From the NCBI RefSeq assembly GCF_023554105.1, contig NZ_JAMJWE010000007.1, positions 1-64,000 of the forward strand: a stretch of DNA of 64,000 bases, given 5' to 3'. This DNA is from Brucella sp. 21LCYQ03 (GTDB lineage: Bacteria > Pseudomonadota > Alphaproteobacteria > Rhizobiales > Rhizobiaceae). A program made the position numbers and the translations under genes. The notes under the pieces were generated by a model, which was not told the DNA's origin, did not search any database, and saw nothing but the letters and a program-made list of their open reading frames with translations. Every line of letters starts with the position of its first letter. The first letter of the stretch is position 1. This document shows positions 1 through 9,177 of this stretch, piece after piece.

Positions 1-164
1 TCCGCAGACAATGCCGCCCACGTTTCTCTTTCTTCTGTATAAAATTATCAAAGAACAGACAGTTCAAAACCGTCGAAAACTCACCCGCTTAACTCCGCTC
101 AACAATCTCAATCGTCAAACCATCCGGCCCAACTCTCAATCTCGTCTCGCTCCGTCTCAGCGGT
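1..164 (-). promoter_or_regulatory. rRNA operon leader (16S gene lies left of the window)
   Basis: Read on the minus strand this stretch has the look of the transcribed leader of an alphaproteobacterial rrn operon. It carries a boxA-like antitermination element (TGTTCTTTGATAA, minus strand of 45-57), then a purine-rich segment and a GTGGGCGGC motif near the window edge. It lies directly downstream of a strong TTGACA/TAGATA promoter. No 16S sequence is reached, so the rRNA gene itself is inferred. Confidence 0.6.
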
Positions 165-170
165 GCCGGG

Positions 171-199
171 TATCTAGTTCACTTCGTAAACCGTGTCAA
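171..199 (-). promoter_or_regulatory. Probable rrn promoter, proximal
   Basis: Minus strand: TTGACA (194-199), 17-nt spacer, TAGATA (171-176). This is close to the sigma-70 consensus with optimal spacing, and it faces left into the boxA-containing leader. The reading as an rRNA promoter follows from the leader motifs and the absence of any coding frame on this side. Confidence 0.6.
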
Positions 200-379
200 C
201 CCATTTTTTTCAAGAAATTCACAGGCTTACAAACCGTTCCTTCCTCATAACATCAACAAAGCTTCCACCCGTCAACGCCGCTCAACTCACCACTCTCAAC
301 ATCGCTGTCAATCGCCATTCGCTGAACTACAAGGACGAAGCAACCTGCCGCTAGCAGCGTCGCCGCCCTCGTTGAAAGC

Positions 380-409
380 CATATAGACCCCACAAACACA
401 AACTGTCAA
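380..409 (-). promoter_or_regulatory. Possible second (distal) rrn promoter
   Basis: Minus strand: TTGACA (404-409), 18-nt spacer, TATATG (380-385). It is oriented the same way as the promoter at 171-199 and lies about 210 bp upstream of it, so the operon may have tandem promoters. The rest of 200-557 is gene-free and carries scattered TTGA(C) words on the minus strand; I see no other feature there. Confidence 0.4.
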
Positions 410-557
410 CGAACTTTCATAAAAAAACGAAAAGTTTCTTTCCACAGCAAAACCAACGCAATTTTATCAAAAATTAACCAACACAAACAACCCGATTCTG
501 TCGTGAGAGCAATCAAAGCCCGCCCCAACGCCCCCCTCACCCAGCTTATATATGCAA

Positions 558-1358
558 TCAGCCGGCACGCGAACTCGACCAGCCCATGCGCTCCGCAACA
601 CTATCCGCCAAGGCACGAACTCGACGACCCATCGTCTCAACAATCTCCGGCCGCGCCTCCGCTGCCATCATCGATAACGCAATCCCAGCCGCAGGGTGAT
701 TTGGACGATCACAAATCGATGCACCTATGCAAAACATACCTTCGCGCAACTGACCATCATCCAGGGAATAGCCCTTCGTCTTGACTTCCGCCATTTCAGC
801 TTCGAGGTTCCTCAGAGATTGAACGCTTGAGGGCGTAATCGGCTTTGGCCAATCAGATGGAAGATGGCGCGTTCGGTCCTGTGGGATCATAGAAGACAAC
901 ATTGCCTTACCCGTCGCGGTGAAAACAGCCGGTACGCGCATACCAATGCGGAAGGTGATACCAAGCGGCGCCGAAGAATTACGGCAAGACAGATAGATGA
1001 CTTCCGGGCCTTCTAGGTGGGAAAGCGTCAATGTATAAGCTTCAAGACCATCCGCTTCTGCCACCGCTTCATGAAACGCATCAACAATATCACTCTTCGC
1101 CAAGAAGACATTGGCCCAGCGAACTGACTGCGGACCCATCGTAAAACATCCGTCGCCATTCAACTTCAACAGCCTGAGATGCGTTAGCGTCTGGCAAAGA
1201 CCGTGAACACTGCTTTTCGGCAATCCAGTCTTGCGGACGAGATCGGAAAGCTTAATGCCATCGCGGCTCTCGGCAACACAATCAAGGATCTGCGACGCCC
1301 GCATAACGGCAGGAACCAGCTTTAGGGAACTTTCATCGTCGAGTTCGGTTTTGTTCAT
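558..1358 (-). CDS. IclR-family transcriptional regulator
   Basis: This 266-residue protein has the IclR layout. An N-terminal winged helix-turn-helix covers about residues 15-80, with the recognition helix in the segment KTGLPKSSVHGLCQTL. An effector-binding GAF-like domain follows (about 90-255). The ATG is preceded by a GAGGG ribosome site. It is divergent from the succinate-semialdehyde dehydrogenase gene and shares a short intergenic region that holds a 20-bp palindrome, so it probably controls that gene and itself. The effector cannot be told from sequence; succinate semialdehyde, GABA or a related acid is a guess from context. Confidence 0.88.
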   Translation of the reverse strand: MNKTELDDESSLKLVPAVMRASQILDCVAESRDGIKLSDLVRKTGLPKSSVHGLCQTLTHLRLLKLNGDGCFTMGPQSVRWANVFLAKSDIVDAFHEAVAEADGLEAYTLTLSHLEGPEVIYLSCRNSSAPLGITFRIGMRVPAVFTATGKAMLSSMIPQDRTRHLPSDWPKPITPSSVQSLRNLEAEMAEVKTKGYSLDDGQLREGMFCIGASICDRPNHPAAGIALSMMAAEARPEIVETMGRRVRALADSVAERMGWSSSRAG

Positions 1359-1387
1359 ATGCCCTCTTTAACCATATGACAGACGAA

Positions 1388-1450
1388 TTGACTTTAGCGC
1401 CGTCGGCTGGTTTATTCAGTATACCGTATATCGTTCAATATAATGAACGA
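1388..1450 (+). promoter_or_regulatory. gabD promoter with IclR-type palindrome
   Basis: A candidate promoter TTGACT (1388-1393), 17-nt spacer, TTTATT (1411-1416) is followed by the palindrome TCGTTCAATATAATGAACGA at 1431-1450 (7-bp arms, 6-bp centre). The palindrome covers the predicted start of transcription, where a repressor would block it. The adjacent divergent IclR regulator is the obvious candidate to bind. It overlaps an in-frame ATG at 1443, which argues against that ATG being the true start of the dehydrogenase. Confidence 0.5.
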
Positions 1451-1484
1451 TCATCTAGCGCAACACCGGGATGGAATATCAGAT

Positions 1485-2936
1485 ATGCTCGCTTTAAAAG
1501 ACCCCTCACTGCTTAAATCGCAATGCCTTGTGGATGGAAACTGGATCGACGCAGCAGACGGCAAGACAATCGATGTAACCAATCCGGCAGACGGCTCCGT
1601 GATTGGCACCGTTCCATCCCTCTCCGTTGACAGTATTGAAGAGACAATCAACGCATCGAACAAGGCTCTTCCGGCGTGGGCTGCAAAGACCGCCAAAGAA
1701 CGCGCCGGAATCCTGCGCAAATGGTTTGATCTGATCGTTGCTAATGCGGACGATATTGCCCTTATCATGACATCGGAACAGGGCAAACCGCTCGCCGAGG
1801 CGCGTGGCGAAGTTCTTTATGCTGCATCTTTCATTGAATGGTTCGCAGAAGAAGCCAAGCGCGTCTATGGCGACACAATTCCGGCTACACAGCCCGGCCA
1901 GCGCTTGACCGTCATCCGTCAGCCAGTCGGTGTGACCGCTGCAATCACGCCATGGAACTTCCCGGCGGCCATGATCACCCGTAAAGCTGCACCCGCACTG
2001 GCTGCTGGCTGCACGATGATCGTCCGTCCTGCCGATCTCACCCCGCTAACCGCACTTGCGCTTGGTGTTCTGGCTGAAAAGGCTGGCATTCCTGCAGGCG
2101 TTCTGCAGATCGTGACCGGCAAGGCTCGCGAAATCGGTGCAGAACTCACCAGCAATGATATTGTCCGCAAGCTTTCCTTCACCGGCTCGACCGAAGTTGG
2201 CCGCCTGCTGATGGCGCAATGCGCGCCGACCATCAAACGCGTATCGCTTGAACTTGGTGGCAATGCACCTTTCATCGTGTTCGATGATGCAGACATTGAT
2301 GCAGCTGTCGAAGGCGCGATGCTTTCCAAGTACCGCAATGCCGGTCAGACCTGTGTTTGCGCCAACCGCATCTATGTTCAGCGCGGCGTTTACGACAAGT
2401 TCGCTGAAAAGCTGGCAGCGAAGGTGAAAGAACTGAAAGTCGGCAATGGCACCGAGCCGGGCGTCGTCATCGGCCCGATGATCGAAGAAAAAGCCATCAC
2501 TAAGGTTAAATCGCATATTGAAGATGCGGTTTCAAAAGGTGCAAAGCTCATTGCAGGCGGCAAGGAACTGGGTGGCCTGTTCTTTGAACCGGGCATTCTG
2601 ACCGGCGTTACCTCGGACATGCTTGTTGCCAAGGAAGAAACCTTCGGACCGCTCGCACCACTCTTTGCCTTCGACACCGAAGAAGAAGTGATTGCTGCTG
2701 CCAACGACACAATCTTCGGTCTGGCTGCTTACTTCTATACTGAGAACTTTAGCCGCGCTATCCGCGTCAGCGAAGGGCTGGAATATGGCATGGTCGGACA
2801 CAATACCGGCCTGATCTCCAACGAAGTTGCACCATTCGGCGGCGTGAAGCAGTCGGGCCTAGGTCGCGAAGGCTCTAAATATGGCGTCGAGGAATATCTC
2901 GAAACCAAATATATTTGCAGCGCCTACAAGCGTTAA
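1485..2936 (+). CDS. gabD: NAD(P)-dependent succinate-semialdehyde dehydrogenase
   Basis: Aldehyde dehydrogenase superfamily member that oxidises succinate semialdehyde to succinate, the last step of GABA degradation into the TCA cycle. The catalytic cysteine lies in the segment RNAGQTCVCANRIY, the general-base glutamate in SLELGGNAPFIV, and cofactor binding in SFTGSTEVGR. I chose ATG 1485 (483 residues) because it has a GGATGGA ribosome site and aligns with the N-terminus of E. coli GabD. An in-frame ATG at 1443 adds 14 residues but has no ribosome site and lies in the operator palindrome. A terminator follows at 2960-2990. Other semialdehyde substrates are possible. Confidence 0.9.
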   Translation: MLALKDPSLLKSQCLVDGNWIDAADGKTIDVTNPADGSVIGTVPSLSVDSIEETINASNKALPAWAAKTAKERAGILRKWFDLIVANADDIALIMTSEQGKPLAEARGEVLYAASFIEWFAEEAKRVYGDTIPATQPGQRLTVIRQPVGVTAAITPWNFPAAMITRKAAPALAAGCTMIVRPADLTPLTALALGVLAEKAGIPAGVLQIVTGKAREIGAELTSNDIVRKLSFTGSTEVGRLLMAQCAPTIKRVSLELGGNAPFIVFDDADIDAAVEGAMLSKYRNAGQTCVCANRIYVQRGVYDKFAEKLAAKVKELKVGNGTEPGVVIGPMIEEKAITKVKSHIEDAVSKGAKLIAGGKELGGLFFEPGILTGVTSDMLVAKEETFGPLAPLFAFDTEEEVIAAANDTIFGLAAYFYTENFSRAIRVSEGLEYGMVGHNTGLISNEVAPFGGVKQSGLGREGSKYGVEEYLETKYICSAYKR

Positions 2937-2959
2937 AATCGACTTCAACGACATTAAGA

Positions 2960-2990
2960 GGTGGCGCGCATTGTTCGTGCCACCTTTTTT
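2960..2990 (+). terminator. Rho-independent terminator after gabD
   Basis: Stem GGTGGCGCG / CGTGCCACC (9 bp, one G-U pair) with a 7-nt loop, followed by six T. It lies 24 bp after the dehydrogenase stop codon. Confidence 0.85.
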
Positions 2991-3049
2991 ATTTATAGAG
3001 AGTGCAAATAATCCCAGAATGTTTGCACCTATAAAAATCCGGAAAAATC

Positions 3050-3640
3050 ATGCTGCGCCGACTTTATGACTGGACGATCTCGCTTGCTGCCCGAAAGTCT
3101 GCCGAATATTGGCTCGCTTTCATCGCTTTTGTAGAAAGCTCAGTGTTTCTGGTGCCAGCTGATGTGCTCTTCCTTCCGATGGCGCTCGCACGTCCTGAAC
3201 GCGCCTATCGCTATGCGCTTGTGGCGACAATCTTTTCCGTTCTTGGTGGTATAGCCGGCTGGTATCTTGGCTATCATGCCTATGAACAGGTCGCGAAGCC
3301 TGTGCTTGAAATGTATGGAAAGCTCGACACATTCGAACAGATGCGCGGCACGACCAGCGCCGACATGATTTTGCTGATGCTCATCACATCCGGCCTATCG
3401 CATTTGCCGCCGATCAAAGTCGTGACAATTCTTTCAGGTGCAGCGGGCATCAATATCTGGCTGTTTATTGCATCAGCAATCATCGCACGTGGTGCACGCT
3501 TCTTCTTCCTCGCTTGGCTGTTGAAGCGTTATGGCGAGCCGATCCGCCACTTTATCGAAAAGCGCCTCGGCCTGCTGGCTGGCCTAGTAGCGGTCGTGCT
3601 AATTGCACTGTTCTTAGCGGTAAAATATCTTCACTTTTGA
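3050..3640 (+). CDS. YqaA/DedA-like (VTT domain) inner-membrane protein
   Basis: A 196-residue polytopic membrane protein with hydrophobic segments near residues 20-45, 50-75, 100-130, 130-155 and 170-195. The pattern FVESSVFLVPADVLFLPMALARP and the later RGARFFFLAWLLKRYG are typical of the YqaA branch of the SNARE-associated/VTT (DedA-related) family. Relatives are thought to move or scramble lipids, but the function of this branch is not established. A GGAA ribosome site precedes the ATG. It stands between the gabD terminator and dsbB and may be transcribed with dsbB. Confidence 0.78.
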   Translation: MLRRLYDWTISLAARKSAEYWLAFIAFVESSVFLVPADVLFLPMALARPERAYRYALVATIFSVLGGIAGWYLGYHAYEQVAKPVLEMYGKLDTFEQMRGTTSADMILLMLITSGLSHLPPIKVVTILSGAAGINIWLFIASAIIARGARFFFLAWLLKRYGEPIRHFIEKRLGLLAGLVAVVLIALFLAVKYLHF

Positions 3641-3730
3641 TTTTGCCTCAAGTCAGTCAAATTTAATTGCTTGGAAGCAAAGTAGCATTTTAGACTACTG
3701 ATAAAGCCAGTGTGGCGCAGGAAATTTCAT

Positions 3731-4255
3731 ATGGCATTTGCCCTTAATAGACCCGTTGGCAAAATTCAGGCTTGGACGGCAGGCATCATGACAGTCGGAC
3801 TGGCCGCGACGGTCGGTACGGCTCTGGGCTTCGAGCATCTGGCTGGCTTTATGCCTTGCAAACTCTGCCTTGAAGAGCGCACACCATATTATATCGGCGT
3901 CCCGGTTCTCGCGGCTGCGTTTATTTCCTATGTCTTGAAACTCCCTCCATTCCTGATACGCGGTCTTATTCTGATCGGCGCGCTGCTGATGACCTTTGGC
4001 CTGGCACTTGCGATCTATCACACCGGCGTTGAGCTTAAGTATTGGCCGGGTCCGGCTGATTGCAGTGCAGCCACCATGAAGGTCACCCTCGATGCAGGCA
4101 ATCTGCTCGGCGATCTCAACGCGACCCGCCCACCTGCATGTGACAGCGCACCGGGCTTCTTCCTCGGCCTGTCATTTGCCGGATGGAACGTCGTCGCAAG
4201 CCTGCTCTTTGCAGCTATTGGCTACTACGGCGCTTTTGCAAAAGGTGGGAAGTAA
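3731..4255 (+). CDS. dsbB: Disulfide bond formation protein B (DsbB family)
   Basis: Integral membrane quinone reductase that reoxidises periplasmic DsbA. The first periplasmic loop has the redox pair CxxC in GFMPCKLCLEER, and the second loop has cysteines in PADCSAATM and PPACDSAPG, matching the two disulfides of DsbB. Four hydrophobic segments fit the family. I start at ATG 3731, which has a CAGGAAA site just upstream and gives 174 residues. A GTG at 3710 is in frame but adds residues the family does not need. Confidence 0.85.
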   Translation: MAFALNRPVGKIQAWTAGIMTVGLAATVGTALGFEHLAGFMPCKLCLEERTPYYIGVPVLAAAFISYVLKLPPFLIRGLILIGALLMTFGLALAIYHTGVELKYWPGPADCSAATMKVTLDAGNLLGDLNATRPPACDSAPGFFLGLSFAGWNVVASLLFAAIGYYGAFAKGGK

Positions 4256-4341
4256 GAGCGAATTCTGAGGAGCTTTTTCTTTCTCCGCAACGCAGACAAA
4301 TTGCCATTTGCAGACCGGCATGGCGACTTTTGGAACAGAGA

Positions 4342-4914
4342 CTAAGGCTCCAGTTCGACATCCCAGTAAAGAAAATCGAGCCAGCTATCGTGGAGATGGT
4401 TGGGTGGGAAAAGACGTCCATTGTTATGCAGATCATGCATCGTGGGCTGAACCGGCTTCTGGCGTGGCCACATATGCGCGCGCGCTGGCATCAAGCCACC
4501 TTTGCGCAAATTGCATGGAGAACAGGCGGCAACCACATTTTCCCACGTCGTCGCACCACCATGGCAACGCGGGGTAACGTGATCAAAGGTCAGATCATGC
4601 GGCGAGCCGCAATACTGACACTCAAAACGATCACGCAAAAACAGATTGAAGCGGGTAAATGCCGGATGGCGCGGCGGCTGCACATAATCCTTAAGACAGA
4701 TCACGCTTGGCAAACGCATGGAAAATGTTGGCGAGGATACGACCTGATCATATTCCGCCACGATATGTACGCGTTCAAGAAACACGGCCTTGATCGCATC
4801 CTGCCATGACCAGAGTGACAAAGGATAATAGCTGAGCGGCCTATAATCCGCATTGAGAACCAGAGCAGGCAAACCACTGCTCGACACCGTTCGGGGAGAG
4901 ACGGCTACATTCAA
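4342..4914 (-). CDS. HNH endonuclease
   Basis: The C-terminal half carries a zinc-ribbon HNH nuclease fold: a CxxC in FECQYCGS, the catalytic HV in LTFDHVTPRCHGG, the asparagine in TTWENVVAACSPCNLRKGG, and a second CxxC. This is the family often placed near DNA repair genes in Rhizobiales; its cellular role is unknown. The start is uncertain. A strong AGGAGG site (minus strand) lies 7 nt before a TTG at 4914, giving about 190 residues beginning at NVAVSP. A longer frame from an ATG at 5007 is open but has no such site. It is convergent with dsbB and upstream of the DNA glycosylase on the same strand. Confidence 0.8.
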   Translation of the reverse strand: MNVAVSPRTVSSSGLPALVLNADYRPLSYYPLSLWSWQDAIKAVFLERVHIVAEYDQVVSSPTFSMRLPSVICLKDYVQPPRHPAFTRFNLFLRDRFECQYCGSPHDLTFDHVTPRCHGGATTWENVVAACSPCNLRKGGLMPARAHMWPRQKPVQPTMHDLHNNGRLFPPNHLHDSWLDFLYWDVELEP

Positions 4915-5176
4915 GGGCACACCTCCTTCAGAACAATTCCGAAAGAAAAGTGCGACGTCTTTCCATGCGGAATTGCGCTTCTGACGAGAGCGCCGCGCGT
5001 CCATCATGGGCGCAACCTACGACGCTCCAACCTCGTAAAAGGCGACAGCGCGATAGGCAGGATACCAAGTTTCTGCGAATCGAAATGCCGTCATTCACCT
5101 GATGCGAATAATGTAATCCCGACATGACAGCATTGTGAAGCAGAAACGCATTTATGTCCCCGTAAACACGCAAGAT

Positions 5177-5821
5177 TTACAGAAGCGGAGCCGCCTCCCG
5201 TCCCTTGATCGCAGCGTAATATGCCCAGAACAAACGTGCTGCCACACCGCGCCATGGCGACCAGTCTTCCGCAAGCAAGCGAAGCGCCTTTGTATCGGGT
5301 CTCGTTTCATGCGCAAAAGCGTGACCGACTGCCGTTTGCAACGCCACATCGCCAGCCGGAAACACGTCGGGATGACCAGCGGCAAACAGCAGATAGACTT
5401 CAGCCGTCCATGGGCCAATGCCCTTGATAGCGGTCAGCGCCTTGATCGCTTCGTCGGCAGGCAGATCGCACAGCCCATGCAGATCGATTGCCTCTTCTGC
5501 CAAAGCTTCACTCAAAGCAAACAGCGTTCTCTGTTTTGGTCGCGAAAGTCCGGCAAAACGCCATGCCTCTTCCCCGCCTGCAATATAAGCCTCGGGTGTC
5601 ATCGGATCGATCACCTGCTTGAACCGCGCCCATATTGCTGCTGCGCTTGCAGTTGAAACCTGTTGCGCAACGATAATCGAGGCAAGACTTTCAAAGCCCG
5701 GCTGAGACCTGCGAAGCGGAACAGCGTGGGACCGACTGCGGATATCAAGCAACCGTGCGTCGGCTAACCCCAGTGCTTCAAGCCCGGCTTCAATATCGTC
5801 CAATGTATCGATCCGCCGCAT
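5177..5821 (-). CDS. DNA-3-methyladenine glycosylase II, AlkA type
   Basis: A helix-hairpin-helix base-excision glycosylase of about 214 residues that removes alkylated bases. The hairpin and the catalytic aspartate region are visible in AIKGIGPWTAEVYLLFAAGHPDVFPAGD, and the upstream SIIVAQQVSTASAAAIW segment is typical of AlkA/Mag proteins. It lacks the N-terminal domain of E. coli AlkA, as is common for the compact alphaproteobacterial form. The start at 5821 has an AAAGG site; ATG 5836 is an alternative. It is divergent from gluQRS with about 60 bp between them. Confidence 0.85.
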   Translation of the reverse strand: MRRIDTLDDIEAGLEALGLADARLLDIRSRSHAVPLRRSQPGFESLASIIVAQQVSTASAAAIWARFKQVIDPMTPEAYIAGGEEAWRFAGLSRPKQRTLFALSEALAEEAIDLHGLCDLPADEAIKALTAIKGIGPWTAEVYLLFAAGHPDVFPAGDVALQTAVGHAFAHETRPDTKALRLLAEDWSPWRGVAARLFWAYYAAIKGREAAPLL

Positions 5822-5884
5822 CGTCAGGCCTTTCATTTCAGTGTGGCACAACGTACCAATGCAGTCAGATGACAATCAACTGAC

Positions 5885-6748
5885 ATGATCATGACCCAGC
5901 CTGTATATCGCTTCGCTCCAAGCCCCAATGGTCAATTGCATCTTGGCCACGCCTATTCCGCACTTCTCAATGCACAAATGGCACATACCAGCGGTGGCCG
6001 CTTTCTGCTTCGCATGGAAGACATCGACACCACCCGCTGCACGCCCGAACTCGAACAGGGTATCTACGATGACCTCCACTGGTTTGGGCTTGAATGGGAA
6101 CAGCCGGTACGCCGCCAGTCGGAGCATTTCAGCGAATATCGCAATGCACTGACCAAGCTTGCCGACAAGGGGCTCGTCTATCCCGCCTTTCTGAGCCGAA
6201 CGGAAGTGCGCGAGATCATCGGCGAAGCGCATGCGAAAGGCGAAGACTGGCCTTGCGACCCCGACGGCACACCGCTTTATCCGCAGGGCGAACGAGGTTT
6301 GAGCGAAAAAGAGCAGACGAAGCGCATTGTCTCCGGTGCGCCCTATGCATGGCGGCTCAATATGGAGAAAGCGCTCGAGTTGGCTGGCGAAACGCTGTTC
6401 TGGAATGAAAGCGACACCGGACTTATCAAGGCAAATCCTGCGCAATGGGGTGACGTGGTGATCGCGCGCAAAGACACCCCCACCAGCTATCACCTTTCCG
6501 TCGTGGTGGATGATGCGCTGCAAGGCATCACGCATATTGTCCGCGGACGCGATCTGTTTCATGCAACATCCGTGCATCGGCTTCTGCAAAAGCTTCTGGG
6601 CCTGCCAGAACCGCTTTATCATCATCACGATCTGGTGCTGGGCGACGATGGTTTGAAACTATCCAAAAGCCGTAAGGATACGGCACTCAGCAGCTTGCGC
6701 GAACAGGGCTTTACGCCTGACGATATCCGCGCAAGACTGTCGCTGTAA
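5885..6748 (+). CDS. gluQ: Glutamyl-Q tRNA(Asp) synthetase
   Basis: A 287-residue truncated paralogue of glutamyl-tRNA synthetase that charges glutamate onto the queuosine at position 34 of tRNA-Asp. It has the class I signature in FAPSPNGQLHLGHAYSALLNA and the KMSKS-like loop in LKLSKSRKDTALSSL. There is no anticodon-binding domain, which separates it from full-length GltX. The usual zinc-site cysteines are not obvious, a known variation in this family. It is transcribed away from the AlkA-type gene. Confidence 0.88.
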   Translation: MIMTQPVYRFAPSPNGQLHLGHAYSALLNAQMAHTSGGRFLLRMEDIDTTRCTPELEQGIYDDLHWFGLEWEQPVRRQSEHFSEYRNALTKLADKGLVYPAFLSRTEVREIIGEAHAKGEDWPCDPDGTPLYPQGERGLSEKEQTKRIVSGAPYAWRLNMEKALELAGETLFWNESDTGLIKANPAQWGDVVIARKDTPTSYHLSVVVDDALQGITHIVRGRDLFHATSVHRLLQKLLGLPEPLYHHHDLVLGDDGLKLSKSRKDTALSSLREQGFTPDDIRARLSL

Positions 6749-6890
6749 AAACTATTTTCGCCGCAGCGTCACAGATGATGTGCCCGCACGCTGATTGACG
6801 AAAGCGCGCTAAAGCGGTTCAAAGACAGCATGATAGCTGGCACTGAAGAGTGCTGGCGGTGATTTTGTTTATTTTGAAGGAGGCAGAGCC

Positions 6891-9077
6891 ATGGTTTCTC
6901 AGAAAGCCGGTAACTACGTTGAGATAGAAGGCTTGCGCGTTGCCCCTGAACTGGTGGAGTTTCTGGAAAGCGAAGCTGCACCCGGCACTGGCGTTGAACC
7001 AGACGCCTTCTGGAAAGGCTTCGCCGCCATCATCCGCGATCTCGCACCGAAGAATCGCGCCCTCCTCAAAAAGCGCGACGACCTACAGGCCAAGATCGAT
7101 GCCTGGTACAAGGAAAATCGCGACAAAGGCTATTCGCAGGCTGATTACCAGCAATTCCTGAAAGATATCGGCTATCTCCTGCCCGAAGGCGGAGAGTTCA
7201 AGGTCTCGACCGCCAATGTCGATCCGGAAATCATGCATATTGCAGGACCGCAGCTTGTCGTTCCGGTCATGAATGCCCGCTACGCGCTCAACGCCGCCAA
7301 TGCGCGCTGGGGTTCGCTCTATGACGCGCTTTACGGCACCGATGCTATCTCCGACGATGATGGCGCGGAAAAAGGCAAAGGCTACAACCCGAAGCGCGGC
7401 GAAAAAGTCATCGCATGGGCCAAGAATTTCCTCGACGAAAGCGCACCGCTCAATGCGGGCAAGTGGGCCGACGTCACCGGCCTTTCCGTCACGGACGGCA
7501 AACTCGCTGTAACGCTTGCCGACGGTTCGAGCACCGCCTTGAAGGACGGCAGCCAGTTCAAGGGCTATAATGGCGATGCAGCGGCACCTACCAATGTGCT
7601 GCTGGCCAAGAACAACATGCATGTAGACATCGTCATCAATGCAGACAGTCCAATCGGCAAGACTGACCCGGCGCATATCGCAGACATGGTTCTAGAATCG
7701 GCTGTCAGCACGATCCAGGATTGCGAAGATTCGATTGCAGCAGTGGATGCGGAAGACAAGGTTGCCGTCTACCGCAACTGGCTCGGCCTGATGAATGGCA
7801 AGCTCGAAGACACCTTCGAGAAGGGCGGCAAGCAGATGACGCGCCGCCTTAATGGCGACCGCAGCTATAAGGCTGCCGATGGCTCGGAACTCAGCCTCAA
7901 GGGCCGTTCGCTGATGCTGGTGCGCAATGTCGGCCACCTCATGACCAATCCGGCGATCATTGATGCCGAAGGTCACGAAGTGCCGGAAGGCATCATGGAT
8001 GCCGCCTTCACCAGCCTGATCGCACTGCATGATATTGGCGCGAATGGTCGCCACATGAATTCGCGCGAAGGCTCGGTCTATATCGTCAAGCCAAAGATGC
8101 ACGGGCCGGAAGAAGTGGCATTTGCCAATGAAATCTTCACCCGCACCGAAGAGCTGCTTGGTATGAAGCCGAACACGCTGAAAATCGGCATCATGGATGA
8201 GGAACGCCGCACCACGGTTAACCTCAAGGAAGCGATCCGCGCCGCCAAAGAACGCGTCGTCTTCATCAATACCGGCTTCCTTGACCGCACTGGCGACGAA
8301 ATCCATACCTCGATGGAAGCTGGCCCAATGATCCGCAAGGGCGATATGAAGCAGGCTGCCTGGATCGGCGCTTATGAGCAGTGGAATGTCGATATCGGTC
8401 TTGAATGCGGCCTTTCCGGCCATGCGCAGATCGGTAAGGGCATGTGGGCCATGCCGGACCTGATGGCTGCGATGCTGGAACAGAAAATCGCCCATCCGAA
8501 GGCTGGTGCGAACACCGCCTGGGTGCCATCGCCAACCGCTGCAACGCTCCACGCAACTCATTATCATCAGATTGATGTCGCAAGCGTTCAGGAAAAGTTG
8601 AAGAGCCGCCCGCGCGCCAAACTCGACGATATTCTGTCGGTGCCGGTCGCCCCGCGTCCAAACTGGACGCCGGAAGACATCCAGCACGAAATCGACAACA
8701 ACGCACAGGGCATCCTCGGCTATGTCGTGCGCTGGGTTGATCAGGGCGTTGGCTGCTCGAAAGTGCCGGACATCAACAATGTCGGCCTGATGGAAGATCG
8801 CGCAACGCTGCGCATCTCGGCACAGCACATCGCCAACTGGCTCTATCATGGCGTAGTTTCGGATCGCCAAGTCATGGAAACGCTTAAGCGCATGGCAGCC
8901 GTTGTGGACAAGCAGAATGAAGGCGATCCGCTTTATCGCCCGATGGCCGCAAACTTCGACAAATCGATTGCTTTTCAGGCCGCTTGCGATCTGGTTTTCA
9001 AGGGCCGCGAACAGCCGAATGGTTACACCGAGCCAGTCCTGCATCGCCGCCGGTTAGAGCTAAAAGCTCAGGGTTAA
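6891..9077 (+). CDS. glcB: Malate synthase G
   Basis: Condenses glyoxylate and acetyl-CoA to malate in the cytoplasm, the second step of the glyoxylate bypass. The length of 728 residues matches the single-chain G isoform, and the sequence is recognisable throughout, with conserved segments such as GTNRGS-like [35 protein letters not shown] and [17 protein letters not shown] strong AAGGAGG site lies 7 nt before the ATG. It is monocistronic, with a terminator at 9104-9123. No aceA (isocitrate lyase) is in the window. Confidence 0.95.
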   Translation: MVSQKAGNYVEIEGLRVAPELVEFLESEAAPGTGVEPDAFWKGFAAIIRDLAPKNRALLKKRDDLQAKIDAWYKENRDKGYSQADYQQFLKDIGYLLPEGGEFKVSTANVDPEIMHIAGPQLVVPVMNARYALNAANARWGSLYDALYGTDAISDDDGAEKGKGYNPKRGEKVIAWAKNFLDESAPLNAGKWADVTGLSVTDGKLAVTLADGSSTALKDGSQFKGYNGDAAAPTNVLLAKNNMHVDIVINADSPIGKTDPAHIADMVLESAVSTIQDCEDSIAAVDAEDKVAVYRNWLGLMNGKLEDTFEKGGKQMTRRLNGDRSYKAADGSELSLKGRSLMLVRNVGHLMTNPAIIDAEGHEVPEGIMDAAFTSLIALHDIGANGRHMNSREGSVYIVKPKMHGPEEVAFANEIFTRTEELLGMKPNTLKIGIMDEERRTTVNLKEAIRAAKERVVFINTGFLDRTGDEIHTSMEAGPMIRKGDMKQAAWIGAYEQWNVDIGLECGLSGHAQIGKGMWAMPDLMAAMLEQKIAHPKAGANTAWVPSPTAATLHATHYHQIDVASVQEKLKSRPRAKLDDILSVPVAPRPNWTPEDIQHEIDNNAQGILGYVVRWVDQGVGCSKVPDINNVGLMEDRATLRISAQHIANWLYHGVVSDRQVMETLKRMAAVVDKQNEGDPLYRPMAANFDKSIAFQAACDLVFKGREQPNGYTEPVLHRRRLELKAQG

Positions 9078-9103
9078 TCAGGATTATTCAGACAGAAAGA
9101 ATG

Positions 9104-9130
9104 CGGCGGGAGAAATCCCGCCGTTTCTGT
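9104..9130 (+). terminator. Terminator after glcB
   Basis: Stem CGGCGGGA / TCCCGCCG with a GAAA tetraloop (9104-9123), followed by a T-rich run. It sits between glcB and the XRE-cupin regulator gene. Confidence 0.75.
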
Positions 9131-9177
9131 TTTCGAAATCGCTTGACTCCATTATAATAGATATTAATTCTAAGATA

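Noticed and set aside
11-250. 79-codon frame at the left edge
   Set aside because: It runs through the rrn leader and promoter on the opposite strand and has no protein-like composition.
4183-4809. 208-codon plus-strand frame antisense to the HNH nuclease gene
   Set aside because: The opposite strand has a complete zinc-ribbon HNH motif; the plus-strand frame is Trp/Arg/His-rich and lacks a start signal.
7692-9044. 450-codon open frame antisense to glcB
   Set aside because: It lies wholly within a well-recognised malate synthase gene, has no ribosome site and no recognisable protein; it reflects codon bias on the other strand.
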